64,000 nt of DNA from Variovorax ginsengisoli. GTDB lineage: Bacteria > Pseudomonadota > Gammaproteobacteria > Burkholderiales > Burkholderiaceae_C. The stretch's first letter is position 1, and each line of letters starts with the position of its first letter. Shown here piece after piece: positions 52,695 through 60,829 of this stretch. Both the position numbers and the translations under genes were made by a program. Below the pieces are notes generated by a model. It was not told the DNA's origin. It saw only the letters and a program-made list of their open reading frames with translations, and made no database searches. Where the stretch lies: positions 1 through 64,000 of the forward strand of contig NZ_JAUJZH010000002.1 of NCBI RefSeq assembly GCF_030486595.1, given 5' to 3'.

Positions 52695-53714
52695 ATGCGA
52701 CTCGAATCCCGCTTCATCGCCCGCACCCTGCTGGCCAGCCTGCTCGCCGGCACCGCCCTGGCGGCCATCGCGCAAGACAAGGTGACCATTGCCACCAACT
52801 GGCGCGCCCAGCCCGGCCACGGCGGGTTCTACCAGGCGCTGGCCGACGGCACCTACAAGAAGTACGGGCTCGACGTCGACATCCAGCAGGGCGGCCCGCA
52901 GGTCAACAACCGGCCGATGCTGCCGGCCGGAAAGATCGACTTCCTCATGACCGGCAACATGCTGATGGCCTTCGACAACATCAAGCAGAAGGTGCCGACG
53001 GTGGTGGTGGCGGCCTACTTCCAGAAAGACCCGCAGGCCATCATCGCCCACCCGGGCCAGGGCTTCGACAAGTTCGCCGACCTCGCCAAGGCCAAGACCG
53101 TGCTGCTCGCCAAGGACGGCCAGATCAGCTACTGGCAATGGATGAAGAAGGCCTACGGCATGCGCGACGAGCAGGTGCGCCCCTACAACTACAGCCTGTC
53201 GCAGTTCCTGGCCGACAAGCAGGCGGTGCAGCAGGCCTACGCGACCTCGGAGCCGCTGGCGGTCGAGAAGCAGGCCGGCTTCAAGCCGGTGGTGCTGTCG
53301 CTGGCCGATGCCGGCTGGTCGACCTACGGCATGGTCATCGAGACCCGCCAGGACCTGGTCAAGACCAAGCCGGACGTGGTGCGCCGCTTCGTCGAGGCCA
53401 CCAACATCGGCTACGCCAACTACCTCTACGGCGACCGCAAGGCGGCCGACGAGCTGATCAAGAAGATCAATCCGGACATCGGCGACGACTACATCGAGAA
53501 GTCGATCCCGATCCTGCGCGCCCACATCGACGTCGGCGATGCAACCACCAAGGGCATCGGGGCGATGAGCGACGAGCGCATGAAGGACTTTTACGACAAG
53601 GCCGTGGCGGCCGGCCTCTACAAGCCCACCGACTTCGACTATCGCGACGCCTACACCACGCAGTTCGTCAACAAGGGCGCCGGCGTCGACATCCGCAAGG
53701 CGGCCGCGAAGTGA
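52695..53714 (+). CDS. ABC transporter substrate-binding protein (NMT1/THI5-like)
   Basis: A 339-aa periplasmic protein. Signal peptide ~1-26 (RTLLASLLAGTALAAIAQ). The mature N terminus VTIATNWRAQPGHGGFYQALADGTYKKYGLDVDIQQGGPQVN matches NMT1/THI5-like receptors that bind pyrimidines, thiamine precursors, taurine or nitrate. The N-heterocycle-binding branch is favoured by the RutR-like regulator and creatininase-family enzyme in the same operon, but this is inference. Confidence 0.92.
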   Translation: MRLESRFIARTLLASLLAGTALAAIAQDKVTIATNWRAQPGHGGFYQALADGTYKKYGLDVDIQQGGPQVNNRPMLPAGKIDFLMTGNMLMAFDNIKQKVPTVVVAAYFQKDPQAIIAHPGQGFDKFADLAKAKTVLLAKDGQISYWQWMKKAYGMRDEQVRPYNYSLSQFLADKQAVQQAYATSEPLAVEKQAGFKPVVLSLADAGWSTYGMVIETRQDLVKTKPDVVRRFVEATNIGYANYLYGDRKAADELIKKINPDIGDDYIEKSIPILRAHIDVGDATTKGIGAMSDERMKDFYDKAVAAGLYKPTDFDYRDAYTTQFVNKGAGVDIRKAAAK

Positions 53715-53724
53715 CGGTCCGGCG

Positions 53725-54693
53725 ATGACCGAGCGCAATCTCACCGTGCGGGTGGCGCGCATCGCGCGCCAGACGCCGGAGATCCTCTCCTTCGAGCTGG
53801 TGCATCCGACCGGCCGGGCGCTGCCGGGCTACCAGGCGGGCGCGCACATCGACGTCCACATGCCGGGCGGCTTCTCGCGCCAGTATTCACTCGCGTGCGA
53901 CGCAGGCGGGGACGGCCGCGCCGCCTCGCGCTACCTGATCGGCGTCAAGCGCGAGGCCGCGGGCCGCGGCGGCTCGGCCTCGATGCACGGTCGCGTCCGC
54001 GAAGGCGACCTGCTGCCGATCAGCGCGCCGCGCAACAGCTTTCCGGTCCGCGCCGAGGCCCACCGCCACCTGCTGCTGGCCGGCGGCATCGGCATGACGC
54101 CGCTGCTCGCCATGGCCGAGTCGCTGGCGCGCGCCGGCGCCGACTTCACGCTCTGCCTGTTCGTGCGCAGCGAGGAGCACCTGGCCTTCACCGAGGCGCT
54201 GCGCCAGCCGCTGCTGGCGCCGCACGTGCGCCTGCATTTCGATGCGCCGCAAGCGACGCAGAAGATCGATCTGCGGCAGCTGCTGGCACAACGAGAGGCC
54301 GATAGCCAGCTCTACGTGTGCGGGCCCGCCGGCTTCATGCAGGCGGTGCGCGATGCCGCCGCGCACTGGCCCGAGGATGCGGTCCACACCGAATACTTCG
54401 CGGCCCCCGCCGATGCGGCGGGCGCCCCGGGCAAGCCCTTCGTGCTGCGCCTCGCGCAGCGCGGCATCCGCGTGCCGGTCGCCGCCGACCAGAGCGCGGT
54501 CGATGCGCTGCACGCGGTCGGCATCGACATCCCGGTGTCCTGCGAGCAGGGCCTGTGCGGCACCTGTGTGGTCGGCGGCGAAGGCGATGGCGCGGAGCAT
54601 CGCGATTTCTGCCTGACGCGCGGCGAGCGGGCGCACAAGGTGGCACTGTGCTGCTCGCGGGCCAAGAGCGAGGAACTGGTAGTGGACCTGTGA
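53725..54693 (+). CDS. PDR/VanB-type ferredoxin reductase
   Basis: A 322-aa phthalate-dioxygenase-reductase-type protein. FMN-binding barrel (SRQYSLACD), NAD domain (LLLAGGIGMTPLLAMAESL and YVCGPAGFMQAV) and a C-terminal plant-type 2Fe-2S ferredoxin (CEQGLCGTC ~273-281, with the last Cys in ALCCSRA). Such reductases normally feed a Rieske oxygenase (VanA/PobA type), yet none is encoded in this window. It may supply the FAD oxidase or a distant oxygenase. It starts 10 bp after the binding-protein gene. Confidence 0.93.
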   Translation: MTERNLTVRVARIARQTPEILSFELVHPTGRALPGYQAGAHIDVHMPGGFSRQYSLACDAGGDGRAASRYLIGVKREAAGRGGSASMHGRVREGDLLPISAPRNSFPVRAEAHRHLLLAGGIGMTPLLAMAESLARAGADFTLCLFVRSEEHLAFTEALRQPLLAPHVRLHFDAPQATQKIDLRQLLAQREADSQLYVCGPAGFMQAVRDAAAHWPEDAVHTEYFAAPADAAGAPGKPFVLRLAQRGIRVPVAADQSAVDALHAVGIDIPVSCEQGLCGTCVVGGEGDGAEHRDFCLTRGERAHKVALCCSRAKSEELVVDL

Positions 54694-54721
54694 GCCGCCA
54701 CTCTGGCACCATCCGCATCCA

Positions 54722-55387
54722 ATGACCACCGCACCCCTCGGCGACGCCCTGGACGAGCCGCTCGACGCCCCCGCCACGCGCGGCCGTGCGCGCAAGTACA
54801 CGCAACTGCTGGCCGTGATCCACCGGGCCGCGGTCGAGGTGTTCGCGAGCGACGGCCTGGCCGGCGCGTCGACCCAGGCCATTGCCGACAAGGCCGGCCT
54901 GTCGAAGGCGCAGCTGCACTACTACATCGAGAGCAAGGAGGCGCTGTACCGCCAGGTGCTGCAGGGCATCATCGACGACTGGATCGGCGTCTTCGGTTTC
55001 AGCGACGAGGCCTTCGGCCCGCGCAAGGTGCTCAGCGACCTGATCCACCGCAAGATGGTGTTCTCGTTCGAGCACCCGCTGCGCTCGCGGATCTTCACGG
55101 CCGAGATGATGCGCGGCGCCCCGGTGCTGCGGCCGATGATGGACCACAGCCAGCAGCGCACCGACCAGGCGGCGGCCGTGATCCAGAACTGGATCGACCA
55201 GGGTCTGATGGACCCTGTGGACCCGATCCTGTTCCTGTTCCATCTCTGGGCCGTGACCCAGTTCTACGCCGACCACGCGACGCAGGTGGCGCTGTTCAGG
55301 AAGGTCGCAGAGAGCGACGAGAAAGACCGCCGCTACCTGATCGAGCAAGTGACGGAATTCCTGCTGAAGGGCGCCGGGGTCCGCTAA
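54722..55387 (+). CDS. TetR-family regulator, RutR-like
   Basis: A 221-aa protein. N-terminal helix-turn-helix: ...AIADKAGLSKAQLHYYIESKEALYRQVLQGIIDDW (~50-90), which resembles the RutR pattern of Ser-Lys-x-x-Leu-x-Tyr-Tyr. C-terminal ligand/dimer domain matches the YcdC/RutR style (EHPLRSRIFTAEMMRGAPVLRPMMD...LFLFHLWAVTQFYADHATQ). In E. coli RutR senses uracil/thymine and controls pyrimidine catabolism. Last gene of the operon; a RutR-like palindrome lies upstream of the first gene. It starts without a clear Shine-Dalgarno 28 bp after the reductase. Confidence 0.88.
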   Translation: MTTAPLGDALDEPLDAPATRGRARKYTQLLAVIHRAAVEVFASDGLAGASTQAIADKAGLSKAQLHYYIESKEALYRQVLQGIIDDWIGVFGFSDEAFGPRKVLSDLIHRKMVFSFEHPLRSRIFTAEMMRGAPVLRPMMDHSQQRTDQAAAVIQNWIDQGLMDPVDPILFLFHLWAVTQFYADHATQVALFRKVAESDEKDRRYLIEQVTEFLLKGAGVR

Positions 55388-55456
55388 GGCGCGAGACCTC
55401 GCGAAAGCTTGACGCCACAGGGTGGCGCCGGGGCAGGCTTTGTTCGATCATCGGCC

Positions 55457-57307
55457 ATGCCGAGCGCCTTCGATTTCGAGCATTCGCCCTTTGACTGCCT
55501 CACGTCCGAGGAGCGCGATCGGGTGCGTGCCCAGGTCGACATCGCCTACTTTCGCGAAGGCGAGGCGATCCTCGAGGCCGGGATGGCGCCGACCCACCTG
55601 TTCGTCGTCATCAAGGGCTTCGTGCAGCAGTTCGAACAAGGTGGCAGCGAAGCGGTGGCGAGCTTCGGCCCGCACGACACCTTCGACGGCCGCAGCCTGC
55701 TGTCGGGCCAGGTCGGCGGGCGCTTCGTGGCCGCCGAGGAAGTGCTGGCCTACCAGCTCGCGCGGCAGGTCGTGACCGAGCTGATCGCGCGCAACGCGAC
55801 CTTCGGCGCCCTGCTGTTCTCCGACCTGTCGAACAAGCTGGCCGCCATCGCCGGCCGCGTCGGCCAGCACGAGCTGCAGTCGCTGGCGCTGGCGCGGGTC
55901 GACGCGATCCCGGTGCGGGCGCCGCATTTCGTCGATGCCGACCGCGACGTGCTGTCGGTGGTGCGGCTCTTGCAGGCCGAGCGCAGCACCAACGTGCTGG
56001 TGCGCGACCTGTCCGGACCCGCACCGCGGCTGGGCATCTTCACCGTGACGGCCCTGCAGCGTGCGGTGCTGCACGGCACGCCGCTGGACCGGCTGCCGGT
56101 GCGCGAGGTCAGCAGCTTCGGCCTGATCACGGTCGACGCGGCGGCCCCGGTCGGCGACGCACTGATCGTCATGGTGCGGCATCGGGTGCACCGCGTGGTC
56201 GTGATGGCCGACGACGGAGGCGGCGACGGCGGCCGGGTCGTGGGCGTGCTGGAGGCGCTCGACCTGTTCAGCTTCCTGTCCAATCACTCCTACCTCATCA
56301 ACCGCGAGATCGTCGAAGCCCAGGACCTGCAGGCACTGGCCCGCGCGAGCGCCCACGTCACGCAGCTGGTGGGCCTGCTGCACGGCGGCGGCACCCGGGT
56401 CGGGCAGATCGCCACGCTGGTGCAGGCGCTCAACGGCCAGCTGTTCCAGCGGGCCTGGGAACTGATCGCGCCGCCCGAGCTGGTCGCCAACAGCTGCCTG
56501 TTCGTGATGGGCAGCGAGGGCCGCGGCGAGCAGCTGCAGAAGACCGACCAGGACAACGGCCTGCTGCTGCGCGACGGCTACGTGGCGCCGGCCGACCTGG
56601 ACGCGATCTGCAAGCGCCTGACGCGCGCGCTGATCGAGTTCGGCTGGCCGGAATGCCCCGGCGCCATCATGGTCTCGAACCCGCAGTGGCGCGCCGGCCA
56701 GGCCGAATTCGCCGAACGCGCCTGCCAGTGGCTGCTGCAGCCCGACGGCGAGCGGCTGATGGCGCTGGCGATCTTCCTCGATGCCCACGCGGTGGCCGGC
56801 GATGCGACGCTGCTGGCCGGCGTGCGGGCCCGGCTGTTCTCGCTGGCCACCGACAACGACGCGATGCTGGCGCGCTTCGCCGCGGCCATCGACGCCTTCG
56901 CCGAGGACTCGCATTGGTGGCAGCGCCTGCTGGCCTTCGGCGAACCCGCGGCGCCGCGCCTCGACGTCAAGAAGCAGGGCCTGTTCCCGATCGTGCACGG
57001 CGTGCGCAGCCTGGCGCTGCGCGCCGGCCTGGACGCGACCTCCACCGCGGAACGCCTCAACGCCCTGGTCGCGGCCGGCCGGATCGAGCGCGAGTTCGCC
57101 GCCGACCTGCTCGAGAGCCTCTACTTCTTCATGGGGCTGCGGCTCAAGGCCGGCCTGGCGGAACAGGCGGCCGGGCATGAAGTGTCGGGGCAGGTCGATC
57201 CGGCCCGCATGAGCAGCCTCGAGCGGGACCTGCTCAAGGACACGCTCGAGGTGGTGAAGCGCTTTCGCCGCATGCTGCGCCTGAGCTTCCGGCTGGATGC
57301 GCTGTGA
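55457..57307 (+). CDS. cNMP-binding/CBS/DUF294 nucleotidyltransferase-like protein
   Basis: A 616-aa multi-domain protein. Cyclic-nucleotide-binding-like domain (~5-130; FREGEAILEAGMAPTHLFVVIKGFVQQFE), two CBS repeats (~150-280), DUF294 nucleotidyltransferase-like domain (~310-440) with FVMGSEGRGEQLQKTDQDNGLLL, the GS...E...DxD pattern shared with GlnD, and a DUF294 C-terminal helical domain to ~616. A signalling protein that adds a nucleotide or binds one is inferred; target unknown. It is coupled to the next exonuclease (GTGA overlap) and sits beside actP, an association I recognise from other betaproteobacteria. Confidence 0.9.
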   Translation: MPSAFDFEHSPFDCLTSEERDRVRAQVDIAYFREGEAILEAGMAPTHLFVVIKGFVQQFEQGGSEAVASFGPHDTFDGRSLLSGQVGGRFVAAEEVLAYQLARQVVTELIARNATFGALLFSDLSNKLAAIAGRVGQHELQSLALARVDAIPVRAPHFVDADRDVLSVVRLLQAERSTNVLVRDLSGPAPRLGIFTVTALQRAVLHGTPLDRLPVREVSSFGLITVDAAAPVGDALIVMVRHRVHRVVVMADDGGGDGGRVVGVLEALDLFSFLSNHSYLINREIVEAQDLQALARASAHVTQLVGLLHGGGTRVGQIATLVQALNGQLFQRAWELIAPPELVANSCLFVMGSEGRGEQLQKTDQDNGLLLRDGYVAPADLDAICKRLTRALIEFGWPECPGAIMVSNPQWRAGQAEFAERACQWLLQPDGERLMALAIFLDAHAVAGDATLLAGVRARLFSLATDNDAMLARFAAAIDAFAEDSHWWQRLLAFGEPAAPRLDVKKQGLFPIVHGVRSLALRAGLDATSTAERLNALVAAGRIEREFAADLLESLYFFMGLRLKAGLAEQAAGHEVSGQVDPARMSSLERDLLKDTLEVVKRFRRMLRLSFRLDAL

Positions 57308-58029
57308 CCGGCTGGCTCTCCGCGCTCAAGCGCTGGTGGCTGCTGCAGCACCTGGCCGATCCTCGCTTTCGCTTCATGTGGGACCCGCCGCCCGCCGACG
57401 AGTGGGTGGCGATCGACTGCGAGACCACCGGCCTCGACACGCGGCGCGACGAGATCGTGGCGATTGCCGCGGTCCGCATCCGTGGCAACTGCGTGGTGTG
57501 CAGCGAGCGGCTCGAACTGCTGGTGCGGCCCGAGCGCCGCAGCGTCGCGACCGGCAGCGCGCGCGTGCATCAGCTGCGCGAGCGCGACCTGGCCCAGGGA
57601 CTGGCGGCCGAGGCCGCCGTGCAGGCGCTGCTGCATTTCATCGGCAGCCGGCCGCTGGTGGGCTACTACCTGGAGTTCGACGTCGCGATGATCGACCGCG
57701 TGCTGTTCCCGATGCTGGGCATGGGGCTGCCGCAACCGAAGATCGAGGTCTCGGCGCTCTACTACGACTACGTGAACCGGCGCCGCTCGCCGCACCTGCG
57801 CCATGGCGACATCGACCTGCGCTTTGCGGCCATCATGACCGCGCTGGACCTGCCGCAGCGCCCCGCGCACGATGCGCTGGACGATGCGGTGATGGCGGCG
57901 CTGGCCTTCGTCAAGCTGCACGCCCTCAGTGCCCCGACGCGCCCGAGGCCCCCAGCCCGGTCTCCGAGCGCACCTGCTGCGCCGGAAACGCCGCCCGCTC
58001 CTGCTGCGCCTGGCGGCTTCGGTCGGTGA
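57304..58029 (+). CDS. DnaQ-like 3'-5' exonuclease
   Basis: A 241-aa DEDD exonuclease. Exo [20 protein letters not shown] (Asp and Glu), Exo [17 protein letters not shown] (Asp) and Exo [18 protein letters not shown] (HD form: H...D) are present. A hydrophobic N terminus ([21 protein letters not shown]) precedes the catalytic core. The last ~35 residues are a Pro/Ala/Ser-rich tail encoded over the 3' end of actP on the other strand, giving a 104-bp convergent overlap. GTG start overlaps the DUF294 stop (GTGA). Role in DNA or cofactor metabolism unknown. Confidence 0.88.
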   Translation: MTGWLSALKRWWLLQHLADPRFRFMWDPPPADEWVAIDCETTGLDTRRDEIVAIAAVRIRGNCVVCSERLELLVRPERRSVATGSARVHQLRERDLAQGLAAEAAVQALLHFIGSRPLVGYYLEFDVAMIDRVLFPMLGMGLPQPKIEVSALYYDYVNRRRSPHLRHGDIDLRFAAIMTALDLPQRPAHDALDDAVMAALAFVKLHALSAPTRPRPPARSPSAPAAPETPPAPAAPGGFGR

Positions 58030-59650
58030 TCGAGAACAGCCAGATGCCGACGAAAGCCAGCGTCATCGAGAACAGCGCCGGCGAGGCATAGGGGAACCAG
58101 GCCGAGCCCGCGGGGTGGCCCAGCGTGGCTTCCCAGACCGACGGCGAGACGATGGTCAGCGCCACCGACGACACCAGCCCGAGCGAGCCGCCGACGACCG
58201 CGCCGCGCGTCGTGCAATCCTTCCAGAGCACCGACATGAACAGCACCGGGAAATTGGCCGAGGCCGCCACCGCGAAGGCCAGCGACACCATGAACGCGAT
58301 GTTCTGCTTTTCGAAGGCGATGCCGAGCAGCACCGCGACCACGCCGAGCGCGATCGTGGTGATGCGCGACACCCTGAGTTCGGCGCGGCTGTCGGCCTTG
58401 CCCTTCTTGATCAGGGTGGCGTAGAGGTCGTGCGACACCGCCGAGGCACCCGACAGCGTGAGCCCGGCCACCACCGCGAGGATGGTCGCGAAGGCCACCG
58501 CCGAGATGAAGCCGTAGAAGACATTGCCGCCGACCGACTTCGCCACCAGCACCGCCGCCATGTTGGCCGCGCCGCCGCCGCCCTTGATGGTGCCGGTCGC
58601 GACGTCGGCGAACTCGGGATTGGTCAGCACCAGCGTGATGGCGCCGAAGCCGATGATGAAGATCAGCAGGTAGAAGTAGCCGATCCAGGTGGTGGCCCAG
58701 AACACCGACTTGCGCGCCTGCTTGGCATCGGGCACAGTGAAGAAGCGCATCAGGATGTGCGGCAGCCCGGCGGTGCCGAACATCAGCGCGATGCCGAAGG
58801 AGATCGCCGAGATCGGGTCCTTCACGAAGCCGCCCGGGCCCATGATGCTGCGTCCGATAGCCGAGGCCTCGAGCGGGCTCTTGCCGCCGTTGGCCGCGAT
58901 CTGGGTGCGCACCTCGACCGACTTGGCGAACAGCGCCTCGGGGCTGAAGCTGAAGGCCGCCAGCACCATCAGGGCCATGAAGGTCACGCCGGCCAGCAGC
59001 AGCACGGCCTTGATGATCTGCACCCAGGTGGTGGCCGTCATGCCGCCGAACAGCACGTAGATCATCATCAGCGCGCCGACGATCACCACCGCGACCCAGT
59101 AGTCGAGCCCGAACAGCAGCTTGATGAGCTGGCCGGCGCCGACCATCTGCGCAATCAGGTAGAAGGCCACCACCACCAGCGTGCCCGAAGCCGCGAAGGC
59201 GCGGATCGGGCCCGGCTGGAAGCGGTAGCCGGCGACGTCGGCGAAGGTGAACTTGCCGAGGTTGCGCAGGCGCTCGGCCATCAGGAAGGTGATCACCGGC
59301 CAGCCGACCAGGAAGCCGATCGAATAGATCAGGCCGTCGTAGCCGGTGGCCATCACGGCGGCCGAGATGCCGAGGAACGAGGCCGCCGACATGTAGTCGC
59401 CGGCGATCGCCAGGCCATTCTGGAAGCCCGTGATGCCGCCGCCGGCGGTGTAGAAGTCGGCCGCCGACTTGGTCTTGGAGGCGGCCCACTTGGTGATCCA
59501 CAAGGTCAGCAGCACGAAGCCCGAGAACATCGCGATCGCGATCCAGTTGGTCGGCTGCTTGGCGGCCTGCCCGACGTCGGCGCCGGCGGCTGCGGCCCAG
59601 CCGGAGGCGCTAGCCAGCAGCGCGGCAAGAGCGGCGTGACGCGCTTTCAT
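57926..59650 (-). CDS. actP: cation/acetate symporter ActP
   Basis: A 574-aa solute:sodium symporter. A cleavable signal-like N terminus ([17 protein letters not shown]) precedes about 13 TM segments. Typical segments are [66 protein letters not shown] and [25 protein letters not shown]. Takes up acetate and other short acids. It is coupled to the yjcH-type gene (4-bp overlap) in a two-gene operon. Its 3' end overlaps the exonuclease gene by 104 bp on the opposite strand. Confidence 0.96.
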   Translation of the reverse strand: MKARHAALAALLASASGWAAAAGADVGQAAKQPTNWIAIAMFSGFVLLTLWITKWAASKTKSAADFYTAGGGITGFQNGLAIAGDYMSAASFLGISAAVMATGYDGLIYSIGFLVGWPVITFLMAERLRNLGKFTFADVAGYRFQPGPIRAFAASGTLVVVAFYLIAQMVGAGQLIKLLFGLDYWVAVVIVGALMMIYVLFGGMTATTWVQIIKAVLLLAGVTFMALMVLAAFSFSPEALFAKSVEVRTQIAANGGKSPLEASAIGRSIMGPGGFVKDPISAISFGIALMFGTAGLPHILMRFFTVPDAKQARKSVFWATTWIGYFYLLIFIIGFGAITLVLTNPEFADVATGTIKGGGGAANMAAVLVAKSVGGNVFYGFISAVAFATILAVVAGLTLSGASAVSHDLYATLIKKGKADSRAELRVSRITTIALGVVAVLLGIAFEKQNIAFMVSLAFAVAASANFPVLFMSVLWKDCTTRGAVVGGSLGLVSSVALTIVSPSVWEATLGHPAGSAWFPYASPALFSMTLAFVGIWLFSITDRSRQAQQERAAFPAQQVRSETGLGASGASGH

Positions 59651-59955
59651 CGCGTGGCCTCCTGGATGATCTCGGCCGTGAGCCGGTCGAACTCGCCATT
59701 GGCACGGCGGATGTAGAAGGCCGTGATCAGGATCGTGAATACGATCACGCCGAGCCCGATCGGGATGCCGATGGTGGTCACGCCGCCACCGATCGGCTGC
59801 GCCAGGAAAGGCTTGTTGAACGCGATCAGCGCGATGTAGCCGTAGTACACGACCATCATCAGCGCCGTGAGCCACCAGCCGAAGCGGTTGCGCTTTCGTC
59901 GAAGCTCGAGGTACTTGGGGTTGGACTGGATCTTCGTCACCACGGGGTCGCTCAT
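59647..59955 (-). CDS. yjcH: DUF485 membrane protein (YjcH-like)
   Basis: A 102-aa protein with two TM segments ([21 protein letters not shown] and [21 protein letters not shown]) and an N-terminal [23 protein letters not shown] motif (here [20 protein letters not shown]). DUF485 proteins are encoded directly before actP in acetate-uptake operons, as here. Function as a small symporter partner is likely. Start follows GGAGACGAATC with the promoter region at 59956-60067, which holds motifs shared with acs. Confidence 0.93.
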   Translation of the reverse strand: MSDPVVTKIQSNPKYLELRRKRNRFGWWLTALMMVVYYGYIALIAFNKPFLAQPIGGGVTTIGIPIGLGVIVFTILITAFYIRRANGEFDRLTAEIIQEATR

Positions 59956-60013
59956 GATTCGTCTCCTGGACTACGGTTCGGCGGATTCTGGGATGCGGCC
60001 GGCTTGTGCGGGG

Positions 60014-60048
60014 TGCGATGCAATGATTCGTCACATTGCGATGCAATG
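60014..60048. promoter_or_regulatory. direct repeats and TGCAA-N3-TTCGTC box upstream of yjcH-actP
   Basis: TGCGATGCAATG occurs twice, at 60014-60025 and 60037-60048 (23 bp apart, about two helix turns). The second copy is part of the palindrome CATTGC-GAT-GCAATG. Within this block, TGCAA-TGA-TTCGTC spans 60019-60032 and matches motifs upstream of acs. Likely an operator of the adjacent OmpR-type response regulator, which binds direct repeats. Confidence 0.55.
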
Positions 60049-60067
60049 CAGGACGCGAAGGGCGGCG

Positions 60068-60829
60068 CTATTCCCAGCTGACGTTGGCGGCGAACATGTA
60101 GCCGGCGCCATAGACGGTCTTGATGATCGCCGGCTCGTGCGGGTCGCGCTCTATCTTCCGTCGCAGGCGCGAGATGCGCACGTCGATGCTGCGGTCGGTG
60201 GGCAGCAGGTCGCGTGCGCCCATCAGCTGCTCGCGCGTGAGGATCTGGTGCGGGCGCTCGACGAAGCAGCGCAGCACCTGAGTCTCTGCCGTGCCCAGCA
60301 GGTGCTCGTCGCCGTCGGGCGCGCGCAGCACGTTGGCCGCGCAGTCGATGCGCCAGCCCAGGAAGGTGGCGTAGCGACGCTGGCCGGCGGCCTGGCCCGG
60401 CGCCAGGCTGCGCCGGCGCAGGATGCTGCGCACCCGCGCCACCAGCTCGCGCGCCTCGAAGGGCTTGGTGACGTAGTCGTCGCCGCCGAGTTCGAGTCCC
60501 ATCACGCGGTCGGCCGGATGGCCCCGGCCGGTGAGTATCAGCACGCCCGCGTTCGATGCCGCCTGGATGCGCCGCATGAGATCGATGCCGTCCATGTCGG
60601 GCAGGCCGAGATCGACGATGCAGAGGTCGGGCTTCTCGACCTGCAGCCGCCGCAGCACGCTCGCACCGGTGCTGAACCCTTCGCCGTTGAAGCCGAACTC
60701 GGCCAGCGTGGCGAGCACCAGCCGCGCCACGGCCGGGTCGTCCTCGATCACGTAGACCAGCGATGGCGGGTTCGCCTCGTCGGCGCCGGCGCGGTGGGTC
60801 AGTCCTGCGCCATGGTGTTCGTTCGTCAT
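60068..60829 (-). CDS. OmpR-family response regulator
   Basis: A 253-aa protein. Receiver domain ~22-135 with acidic pocket VYVIEDD, phospho-acceptor Asp73 in CIVDLGLPDMDG and conserved Lys122 in DDYVTKPFEARELV. C-terminal winged helix (~150-250) with LTREQLMGARDLLPTDRSIDVRISRLRRKIERDP and TVYGAGYMFA. It is translationally coupled to the histidine kinase (4-bp ATGA overlap) and lies between yjcH-actP and acs, so acetate metabolism is its probable regulon. Confidence 0.95.
   Translation of the reverse strand: MTNEHHGAGLTHRAGADEANPPSLVYVIEDDPAVARLVLATLAEFGFNGEGFSTGASVLRRLQVEKPDLCIVDLGLPDMDGIDLMRRIQAASNAGVLILTGRGHPADRVMGLELGGDDYVTKPFEARELVARVRSILRRRSLAPGQAAGQRRYATFLGWRIDCAANVLRAPDGDEHLLGTAETQVLRCFVERPHQILTREQLMGARDLLPTDRSIDVRISRLRRKIERDPHEPAIIKTVYGAGYMFAANVSWE

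Noticed and set aside
55388..55405. GAGACCTCGCG near the end of the RutR-like gene resembles the start of repeat family 1
   Set aside because: Only 11 bases match and the GGACAG arms and hairpin are absent, so it is either a decayed fragment or chance.
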